From Erpobdella octoculata (lineage: Eukaryota; Annelida; Clitellata; Hirudinida; Erpobdellidae): DNA of 64,000 nt. The position numbers and the translations under genes are program-made. The notes under the pieces are model-generated. The model worked only from the letters and a program-made list of their open reading frames with translations, made no database searches and was not told the DNA's origin. The DNA is taken from NCBI GenBank assembly GCA_963978895.1, contig OZ022247.1:23425599-23489598 (forward strand), read 5' to 3'. This document shows positions 55,001-64,000 of this stretch, piece by piece (the first letter of the stretch is position 1; the number at the start of each line of letters is the position of its first letter).

Positions 55001-58000
55001 GCAGCGAAGTTATCTTCTTCATCTTGGTCACCCTGGGCCTGCAATCATACACCACCATCATCACAATCATAATCATCACCACCATCATCATCATAATCAT
55101 CACCACCATCATCATCATAATCGTCGTCATCATGATCGCTTGTTTTGTTATCTATCACTACTGTCAGTCACTTCACTTATCATTGCTATCGTTCCCTGAC
55201 CATTTCACCATTAAATCCAACTTTAACTTTGTAAGATTACAATCATTATCACTACCATAAGTATCATCATTATCATCACCATAGATGTTATTAACATCAT
55301 CATCATCATCATCATCACCCCTAATCGTGGTTTTTACGACAACCAGCATAACAGCCGCTATGAAAAGATTTCAAATTAATAATTGAACATAATTCCATTC
55401 TCTCTTGACTTTTCGGTACAACCTGTTCAGCCCTGATTCGCAGCAAAAGCAGATGTTTTTGAAAATATCAATTAAAGGTAGTCTTCGCCAGGGAAGTATT
55501 TGACCCCTCCCTTTCTTCTCCCTCTTTCTCTCTCCCCTCTCTTATCCCTTATACCTCTATTTGCCTTTACATATTTCTCTCTTCCATCCAATGCAACCAA
55601 AACTAATCGCACTTGCCTTTAGTTTTCTCTTTTGATGGCCACTTCTTGATTAGAACGGAAGTATGGGTGGAACAGAATTTGACAATCAATAGTTGTATCA
55701 CACACAAACACACAACACACATACCTACATACATACATACATACATACATACATACATACATACATACATACATACATACATACATGCATGCCTACATAC
55801 ATACATACATACATACATACATACATACATACATACATACATACATACATACATACATACATACATACATACATACATACATACCTACATAGATACATAC
55901 ATACATACATACATACATACATACATACATACATACATACATACATACATACATACATACATACATACATACATACATACATACATACATACATACATAC
56001 ACACCAGCAGTTATCAGTTTCGTGAGCAGCAGTCACTGATAATGAAAGCCCAACAAAGTCATTGCTGATAATCCTAATTGCCACATTGCATCAATAATTA
56101 TTTAGATGAGAATAATTAGGTTACCAATTATATATATCAAAACCCCAGTAATAATATTAAAGACTATAATTATCTGATAGAAAGAAGAAAGAGTGAGCTG
56201 GTGATATACCACTGGAGGTCTTTAAACCCTTAATACAGTTCATTGGTAATATAGATCAGCTGATGCTAATCAGTTAGTAATCATGGAATGAACAACGTTA
56301 TCCAGTAACAGGTGATGATGATGATGATGATGATGATGACATTAGTAAGTCAGAACAGTTGTCTGCAATGATGATACAACATATTAGTGCAGCTTGAAAA
56401 AGATTCTTTTCAACATCTACAACAGCACTTCCGTGAGAATTATATTTAATCTATTCATGTTCTCGGTCCAGTCATGTAATAATCCTCTAAAGAAAAGCTA
56501 GCCACCATTCCGAACATCAACTAACTAATTTTCAGCTAGGGTTAACTGGTTATCTTTGGACAAAAGTTGTTGAAATGCCTTTCTCGTGTTTAGTTGTGCC
56601 CCTTACACTCCAAACACATTTACTGATTGATGCTTAAAAAGATGAAGCTAAACAGGCCAAGTGAGACCAGAAGAAAGTTGAAGAAGCTAGTCTTGTGAAA
56701 ACTTATTTTGTGATTTTGTCCAAATGCTGAATCAGTGGCAGTGATGATGATGATAGTGACAAATTATGGCAGAAAAAAATATCCTACAGCAGAAATAACT
56801 AATTAACAAACATAACTAAAAATAAAAATCAGCAAAGAAAATAGTTAGTTAACATGAAAACTTATTAATTTTTATTAATTTATTCGCTTTCATGTACTCA
56901 ATTGCTTGCTGACTCTTGGGACCGTCCAAGAATTTGAAAATTATTTACCAAATTTCGGTAGCCGTACAGAACCCGTGTAACTAAACACGATACATCCCAA
57001 CAACTAAAGAGTCAGATGAATTTCACCACAAATCAGAATGGCTGCACGGTTATTAAGAAAACTTTTGTAATTCATATCTTCTTTGCTTTTCACATAGTCA
57101 AACTTCCAAAATACTAATTCAATGCATTCAAATAGTACTGCATAAGTTATGCTATTAATAATAGTAGTACAAGGAAGGGGACACTTCTACCAAAACATCA
57201 ACTGGGTTTAATTGGATTAAAATTACACCATAGATAATTACAGAACACAAACAGACTACACAAAATAACATGTTTTTTTATTTAAAAATATTTGTGTACA
57301 ATTAACATGTTTTTTTATTTAAAAATATTTTTGTACAATCGAGTAAAACTAAATTATTTTAGTGATTAAATCTTTACAATATTTTTTTATCTATCAGGAC
57401 GTAATCCTTCACAATTCAAACAACTATCATCAACATCACTAGACTAGGGATATGATTATTTTATAGCAAAAGACACACTAAGTACAGTTTAACTAAGATG
57501 AAAAGTTAGTTTATAAAGCAGGTCTTGTAAAAAACTTTATCAGCCACAATTGGTATGTCATGAATATTCATACATCTCCTGCCCTAGCTCTTCCTTCATT
57601 TAATAATAAAACATCACAGTCAAACATGTTAAATTGTTTGTCAATCAATTAGCCACACCCCTGAAGTTTTTCTTTTTAACAATCTCATACTAAAAACATC
57701 AATACATAGTAGAATATTTTAATTATTATAACCACAATTCATTCACATGAATTTACATACTTATGTAAATTTTAATTTAAAGTTTTAAAACATTGAACAT
57801 TATTTGTATAATTTCTGCAGAAGATCATTTAAAACAACTCAGTTAGAAGTTAGATGATTAGAGATTTAAAACTAAGTTATAAAAACATTGCCAACAATTA
57901 ATTTAAAAAATATTATAATGTACACTTTTAATTAAAAAACGTATAAAGAGATGATATCAATAGTTCAGTAGTAAGTATTGGAATGGAATAACAAATCATT

Positions 58001-58078
58001 GATAAAAGCTAATCTTAATCTTCTCTTCACATTAAAAAAACGAACCGCTTTTAGAGCAGCCAGTCTGTCCTTCGTCAT
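52093..58078 (-). CDS. STX1: Syntaxin-1, complete, ten exons
   Basis: Minus-strand exons: 58078-58046, 55038-54952, 54638-54539, 54061-53987, 53725-53652, 53333-53225, 52929-52856, 52647-52510, 52424-52314, 52179-52093. All junctions are GT/AG with closing phases; 888 nt, 295 residues. The N-peptide [13 protein letters not shown] is that of syntaxin-1, which binds Munc18. The Habc domain follows ([20 protein letters not shown] ... [20 protein letters not shown]). The SNARE helix contains [16 protein letters not shown], with the zero-layer Gln Q230 as the last codon of exon 8. The juxtamembrane [10 protein letters not shown] leads to a C-terminal Ile/Val membrane anchor, ending PSVVKK. It is the plasma-membrane t-SNARE for synaptic vesicle fusion with SNAP-25 and synaptobrevin. 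The terminal exon is short and separately spliced, the place where syntaxin-1 anchors vary between isoforms in other animals. Intron 1 (3 kb) carries an ATAC array. Confidence 0.97.
53738..53922. repeat. GATGATGATGATTGTTAGTG minisatellite in syntaxin intron 4
   Basis: About eight copies of a unit made of several GAT triplets plus TGTTAGTG. It starts about 10 bases upstream (on the gene strand) of the AACCAG acceptor of exon 5, so it takes the place of a normal polypyrimidine region. Confidence 0.9.
55050..55135. repeat. ATCACCACCATC/ATAATC tract in syntaxin intron 1
   Basis: Imperfect ATC-based array starting 12 bases upstream (on the gene strand) of syntaxin exon 2. Confidence 0.9.
55727..56001. 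repeat. (ATAC)n tetranucleotide array, about 68 copies
   Basis: Nearly perfect ATAC array with rare CATGC, CCTAC and ATAGATAC interruptions, in syntaxin intron 1. It is the longest tetranucleotide array of the window. Confidence 0.97.
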
Positions 58079-58677
58079 TTTCTATTTCTTGAAGTCGTCA
58101 ACTGAACTATGATCAGTGTTAAATAAAAATAAAGTCAAAGTGGTCGTCGTGAATTAACCAATCGAGATTTACAGATGACTTCTGACTTAAATAAATAGGA
58201 CAGCCTGTTACTAACGTCTGGAAACGATTACAGTGTATTAAAATGTCAACATCTAAAAAGATTAACGATAAAGGTTTCAGTACATATGAAGATCATGCGA
58301 CCATATGAAATGATAGAAGATGAAATGACCATCGCGTATCGCAGCCTATAACGTAAACAAATATCTGTCGGTAGAAATTTACTGCTCTCCTAGTAAAGGT
58401 ATGTCTGCTTTTTTAGATATAAAAACTTTAAACTAAGTTTACAAATTTTAATTTGTTTATGAAATGTTAACTTGAAAAACAAAGTAAAATATTAAAATAA
58501 TTAGTTTTGAGTTTTATTTATAATTTAGTTAAAAAAATAAACATTTTAAACAAATTAATAAATTTTGTGTTTATTAGTCTTAAATTTGACAGAAGCAGAA
58601 TATATTTTTAACGTCAGTTGCAAGGTCGTTGAATAATAAATCTCAAATATCGCCACTAGCTACCAAACACGGTGAAA
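58079..58677. promoter_or_regulatory. Shared intergenic promoter region of syntaxin-1 (-) and MRPL18 (+)
   Basis: The two ATGs point away from each other across 599 bp, so both promoters must lie here or share elements, unless a 5' UTR intron exists. The sequence is AT-rich without a clear consensus TATA box at the expected place. Confidence 0.5.
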
Positions 58678-60965
58678 ATGTTTTTGACAGCCGTTGTTAG
58701 AAATCTACCGAAATTAACTATAAATAACACAAAAAATGGTGTTCAATGTACTGCTGTTTCTGCTACTGGTGAGACGTGTTTGGTTGCATTATATTTCGTA
58801 TTATTTTTTTAAGTATTTATAATATTTTATAGTAAAACGCTGGCAGTCTACTGATACAGAAGACTCCGAGACTGAGAAAGTTCAAACAACAGTTTCACAG
58901 AAATTTGTAAACAGAAACCCTAGGTATTTATAATATTTAATAATCGCTGGTTTTTATACCTTATATCCCATCCTTATAAATATGCTTATACTTCCAGAGA
59001 CATTATATTCATTATAACTAAATTTGAATATGCTTATACATACATCCAGAGACATTATAACTTTAACTTAAATAATGTTTAAGAATTTCTAGTCTATTTA
59101 TTTCATGGTAATCATTTACTTTGACGGGTTTGGCCTACAGCAGTCACGTTATAAATTCAATTCATTTTGACAGTCTTTTAACATGGTGTTAGTCGGATGA
59201 CTTCCTAGGCCACGGACAAGTGCATTTTGAGTACCTTTCTAAATCGTTCAGTCATTGCAGCAGTGTTTCAGAGCCTTGGGCCAGCGACTGCAAACCGTCT
59301 GTCACCAGCATTTTTAAAACAAGTTGTCCCGTTGCAAACCTTTCCCTAACCACCTTAGCCCGTCAAAGTAAATGATTGCCAAATTAATTTTATTTTCGAA
59401 ATCAGTGTAATGAGCTGAGTCAGTGTGCCAAATTTTATTGAAATTAGTTCTGTTTTATCAAAATTATATCGAGTTACAGACAGACGAAGCTATCAAATTG
59501 TATAAGTAGATGTAAAGGAAATTGAGTGTACTAACCTTAACTTTTTTGTTTTAATTACAGAAACTTAGAACTCTTGGGCTTGGCATGGAAGAAAAAGGGA
59601 TGGAAATTTCACTATCCCTCTAAAGAGTTTTATCACAGGTTTGATTGACCTCATGATAAACAGATTTTTTTTTTATTAATTTATGGTGAGATAATTCAGA
59701 AGGTCAGTTACTTAGACTATTAAAAATGAAAAGAAAATACGGTTAACAACTGAATGTAGTAATCATATATTTAATCTATTATATTAGTTAGATGACATTT
59801 TTTTTATAATCTCAGTTAATAAAAAATTATTTTTTATTTATTAAATGAAACTTGTCTATTGATTATTGACTTACATCTATGTAACAGATACTCTTTAAAT
59901 AGTTTCTTAATTTTTTTTAAGTAAAAATTTTCATGTTCGTATTAGACATTTTAGAATTTTTCTAACAGGATATCTCTCATAGCTACAAACAGACATACGG
60001 AAGCATTCGTGGAGCACATGGATGGTAAAAAAGTCATCAGCTGTTCTACCAAAGAAATTGCAATTAGGAAACATCTGTACAGGTTCGTTACTTTTATATT
60101 TTATTTTTACTAGTTAAGTTATTATTTATTTTAGTTTATGTGCATTGTAATGTGGTTTGCAACAAGTCCAAATGTGCTTTATACATTCTCTCGATGCATC
60201 TTGCACCGTCCAATTGTGCTTCAGCGATCCGTTTCGTGATTTTGTACTAACCTTTTAAACATTATTTCAAAGTGAATCGGTAACATTGGAGTTAAATTTT
60301 TTTATCGATTATCCTACGTTATTCAGCGCCACGGACATATCGGCAGCTAGGAACGTTGGCAGAATACTCGCACACAGATGCATAGAATCCGGTCTCAATG
60401 AAGTCTCGCTTCTTGAATTGGAAAATGCGGAACAGTCTGAGAAAGTAAGAAAACTTTGGCTCGATGATGTTTTTGACATTTTTAATATTAATTAATTAAT
60501 TAATTAAACTGATTCAAGCAAACACAAAAGGATGTTGTTTCAAACTTCGAAACACAGTTTTATCATAATTAGTATTTAATATAAGCCTTTTTCTACTGTT
60601 AGTTCTCAATTTTTTTGCCGCCATCTTATTAAATCAACTATAAATTTATTATCACCAGTGAAAAATATAAATTCCATTTATTTTTTTTATTTTTTCAGTT
60701 TCAAGCCTTCAAGGCCGGTCTAATGGAAGTAGGGTTGGGACTGACAGAACCCACCGAGGCCGAACTGCCTTACGAGCAGGGAATCGACTACGACGACACT
60801 GAAAAAATGGAAGAACTTATAGAAAGGCAGAGAAAGGTGTGGACTTTAGGACGCAAGAGTCTCGTCACAAGATGGCTAGCCGACCAGAAAACTTTCAAGC
60901 CACGTCGCAGGCCCATCAGAGCTGCAAGACCCATGGAGTCGCCGTCATTCACTTACTTGTCTTGA
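58678..60965 (+). CDS. MRPL18: Mitochondrial large-subunit ribosomal protein L18 (uL18m), complete, six exons
   Basis: Exons 58678-58768, 58833-58923, 59561-59638, 59969-60082, 60327-60444, 60699-60965; phases 1, 2, 2, 2, 0 close exactly; 252 residues. The N-terminus MFLTAVVRNLPKLTINNTK is basic and lacks acidic residues, as in mitochondrial targeting peptides. The family signature NRNPRNLELLGLAWKKKGW is present (human NRNPRNLELLGVARKERGW, from memory). It is followed by the uL18 fold HTEAFVEHMDGKKVISCSTKE, AIRKHLYR, SATDISAARNVGRILAHRC and GLMEVGLGLTEP. The protein binds 5S rRNA or its position in the mitochondrial 60S-like subunit. The C-terminal about 60 residues, basic and Arg-rich, go beyond the human length. 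A possible poly(A) signal is at 61437. Confidence 0.96.
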
Positions 60966-61643
60966 GTATGAATTATTATTATGGTTGACTCTTCTTGTGA
61001 TTGATTTGTTGAAAAAAAATTATGTTGTGTTGTCTAGAACTTGCAGTTTTTTGTGAGTAACTCTCCTTCCGCTCTTACATCGTAACACTTGCAGTGGACT
61101 ACATTTTTACCTTCACCTCGGCTTACCACGAGCCACAGTGCTTAGCTTAAGAGAAAGGAGGGAAGAGGATATGACATTTTGATATGTGCTAATATATTTG
61201 CTTATTAAAAAAGCTCGAGCGAAGCCGGTTCAACCGCTACTATTATTATACGTACTGGCTTCTTTTAAAGGTATAGAAAAATATATTGAGTGTGTTTAAC
61301 AATATTTAGAAGTACTGATAATAATTCTCAATTGTTTTATGGTGTTTCGCTTCTGCTTTGCTAGGTATTCATTTATTCAAATCTTTGATTTAAATTCTAT
61401 TAAACACTGCTCTGTAGCATAGCGCCGTCGAGTTTTAATAAAGACGCTATACAAGTTTCACTGGTTGTTTGAAAATGCTACGATCAACCGTCACAACAGT
61501 TCGCACAAATGCACATCCCTATACTTTTAATAAATTAAAAATAGTAATTTATTAAAAACAGCACAAAGATGATGAAGAAAGCCCATCCAATAACGCGAGT
61601 GGTTGTACCGGGGAAAGTTGGTTGAAAGTTTTACGGGTGGGGC
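60966..61643. other. Convergent intergenic stretch between MRPL18 and the EWYV protein
   Basis: Both genes end here. AATAAA at 61437 (plus) and its complement near 61547 are candidate poly(A) signals for the two sides. Nothing else seen. Confidence 0.55.
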
Positions 61644-63858
61644 TCAAACGTACCACTCTCGATTGCTGGATGCCTCGCTGATGAGCTTCGATTTCGACTT
61701 TTTGTTGCTTTTCTTGAACAGACTTCGGCGACTTTTTGTCGTGGCAAACTTTTGTCGTTCGCCTTCTCGTGGCGAATGCATGCGCCTAGATTCTTCCAAA
61801 CGGCAGCCGAGCGATCCGGTTGTCAGCGATGAAGATCTGTAATCGGCTGCGGCGGCGACTAACGCTGGCGAATCGTAGCTTCTTTGATCTGTTTTGGACG
61901 GACTGTTGGCGTTTAAGGAGTACGTGGCCGAATCAACGAATGAGGCTGCCATAGGAGGTGGGGGTAGCACGCGTGGCGTGGCGTAGCAAGCACTCGAGTG
62001 GTAGCCGTCGCTTTCCTGCCATAAGCTGGTCGTTCTGATGCTGAGCCTGTCGTCTTCAGATCGGTCGGCGATGCAGCTGCATCGTTCCGAGCCATTATCA
62101 GCCAGAGGATCGCTGCAGCGTCTCTTATAACCGCAGTATGGACAGCGGTCACCTTCGGGTATTTCGCTGCAGTTGGAGCTGCTGCAACATTTGTAGTTGA
62201 ATAAGAGGCTTCTTTCGTTATTGCTTCGACCGCATTCTTGCCCCATTTTACGGTTGCCGCACCACAGCCACGCCCATAGCATGGCGCGACGCCGACGATT
62301 CTTCCACTGGAAAGAGCCGTTATTGGTCGCGACTTCGAACTTTCGCTCCAGAGCCGGCTCGAGCTCGCTGTGTCCTTGGTAATGCTGTGGTTTCAGCTGG
62401 ACGCTGTCAGTCTCTAATAGACCGTTTTTCTTGCTATCTAAAGACTTCTCACGTCGACGACCGATGCTACTCTCGCTTCTGTCTCCGGTGCAGCCACCCC
62501 GGCCACCACATCTGCTGTTTCGATAGCAGAACGTCGACGGCATCGGCCCGCTGTCGACAGTGTAGCTGCCCCTATTTCGACCGCTACTACGACGTCTTAT
62601 AGCCAAGGCAGAACATGCAAGTAAAAAGATGACTAGCGCAGAGCCGAGACACGCAGCCAAAACCATTGACCAGCCGGGCAGGATTGCACTTAGCCGATTC
62701 AGCAAGTGATAAGATTGAGGTGGTAAGCTAGTCGATACAGGAATTATTAAGTTAGTTAGTTGAGATTCCGCCTGCGTCTGGATACCAGAAGGTGAAGGTT
62801 TTGTCGGTCGAGTAGGTAACAACCCCGACGAAGGTGCCAGACTGGCGTGGAGCTGGCTGGCGGCGTTTCTATCAGCCTGAGTACCCGGCTCATTCGCACC
62901 ACGATCTCGATCTTTTGATACAGGCACTAGACGGTCATTTGACAACGAAGTTGCCACAGTGGAAGAAAGTCGATCTGGCCATGGAGTAGATGTTGTAGGA
63001 CTTCTGTTTGCAGCATGGTCAATGTTACCGGCCTGCGAAGAACTTTCTGCAGCCTTGACCTTAGTCGATTTGGTAGGGTAATAGTTGAAAGAAGCACGTG
63101 ATTGACTTTTGCGGGATGTTTTTGCGAAAAAATCTTCGTCATCGCGGTCCAGACCTGAACTTTCCTCGTCGTCGTCGTCGTCGTCATTTTTAAAAAGATG
63201 CGTTTTTGTCAGTCGGTTAGTTGTTCTGTTAAGATAAATTGCTATTTTTTATTATAAAATAACATCAATTAAAGCAGTTATTTAATTAAAGCAATAGAAT
63301 AGTTTTTTTGTGTTTGCCATTAAAAAGAATAAAATCTTACAAACCCGTCAAAGTAAGCAAGTAAGTAAGTGAGTAAAAAATAAATAAAAAAATTTTTTTT
63401 TTAGAGTGACCATTTTCTGTTCTGGATAGATTTTACATGGATGGAGTAGTGTAATTGCATCAGATATTTCTTTTCTTTTCTTTTTTTTAATTTAAAGTTC
63501 TGAGAAATTAGAAAATTGAGTCTTCTTCGTGTGCATTGAATGGCAAGCAATACTGAAGCAATACACTCGCCTCTGAACTCATTCATTTTTGACGAATTGC
63601 AAATATAATATAATTTAACTCGCAGAAAAAAAATCTTAATTAAATTTTCTAATTGATAAAAAATTGTTGAATAATATTAATAAATGATGATAATTTATTA
63701 ATTACTTGACTACGTCTTTGTAATGGACGGGAGTGATAGTGATGATCCTATCTGAATTCTTCACCGTCGGAAGTTCGTCTCACCCTTGACCTTCCAGCTG
63801 GATTGAGCTCGAGTTGACCGAAGCCAGTTCAATATTTTCAACCCATTGACCACCAGTC
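61644..63858 (-). CDS. Single-pass transmembrane adhesion-type protein with EWYV C-terminus, 5' end missing
   Basis: Well supported exon: 63225-61644 (acceptor CTTAACAG, stop at 61644), 527 codons. A probable upstream exon is 63858-63784 (acceptor CCAACAG, donor GGGTGAGA); it joins in phase 2 and encodes WVENIELASVNSSSIQLEG, which looks like the first strands of a fibronectin III domain. The large exon begins with an Asp run and a Ser/Thr-rich extracellular stalk. It then has one membrane helix (WSMVLAACLGSALVIFLLAC) followed by the stop-transfer IRRR, and a cytoplasmic tail of about 320 residues. The tail holds a Cys-rich patch (CPYCGYKRRC) and ends REWYV. The final EWYV is the class II PDZ ligand of nectins, which binds afadin. 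FN3 plus TM plus such a tail resembles nectin or insect Echinoid architecture. The exons for the rest of the ectodomain lie beyond the window. The name is not secure. Confidence 0.65.
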
Positions 63859-64000
63859 CTGTTGGGGGGGGGGGGTGGGGAGAGGAGGAGAGGGGATGAG
63901 TAGAAATAGATCAAGTTGAAAAAAAAGAAGATTTTATCAGAAAATTCAGAAAAAATTGACTATTAATTGAAGAAAATGTTCCTATAAATTATTTTTTTTA

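Overview
This is a window of animal nuclear DNA. It has AT-rich intergenic and intronic sequence, GT-AG introns with phases that close exactly, and very dense microsatellites. The genes are recognisably metazoan: a MAP-kinase phosphatase, a P-glycoprotein-type ABC transporter, syntaxin-1, PRKRIP1, mitochondrial ribosomal protein L18, a class A GPCR, an LRR-Ig protein and a nectin/echinoid-tailed membrane protein. Intron density, low GC, invertebrate-type dispersed repeats and TTAGGG telomere-like repeats suggest a bilaterian invertebrate, probably a lophotrochozoan (annelid or mollusc). That placement is inference; nothing here fixes the species. ORF calls inside (ATC)n, (ATAC)n, (CT)n and (TA)n tracts are artefacts. 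I rebuilt gene models by joining exons at GT/AG sites and checking phase at each junction. || Layout. 1-3910 (-): dual-specificity MAPK phosphatase in five exons, C-terminus running off the left edge. 3911-12033: no gene seen; minisatellite, microsatellites, a tRNA-like SINE, a dispersed repeat and a long foldback element. 12034-14043 (+): two 3' exons of an unrecognised Asp/Lys/His-rich protein. 15673-34673 (+): 27 visible exons of an ABCB full transporter, interrupted in NBD2 by a 200-N gap (33801-34000) that hides about two exons. The intronless PRKRIP1 gene (30205-30816, -) is nested in one of its introns beside a roughly 300-bp (TA)n tract. 35749-37633 (-): two-exon class A GPCR without a DRY motif. 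37634-42461: repeats. 42462-44243 (+): two-exon secreted or GPI-anchored LRR-Ig protein. 44244-52092: repeats, one weak ORF and a hammerhead-ribozyme-like sequence. 52093-58078 (-): complete ten-exon syntaxin-1. 58678-60965 (+): complete six-exon MRPL18, divergent from syntaxin across 599 bp. 61644-63858 (-): 3' exons of a single-pass membrane protein ending EWYV. || The genes do not form a pathway; the window is an ordinary gene neighbourhood. The most notable observations are: (1) an ABCB transporter in which both atypical catalytic residues fall in the same composite ATP site; (2) a hammerhead-like motif of the Penelope-like/retrozyme type; (3) large insertions within both domains of the MAPK phosphatase; (4) an afadin-type PDZ ligand on an adhesion-like protein; (5) two near-identical dispersed repeat copies and a foldback family; (6) a hairpin element enclosing telomere-like repeats.
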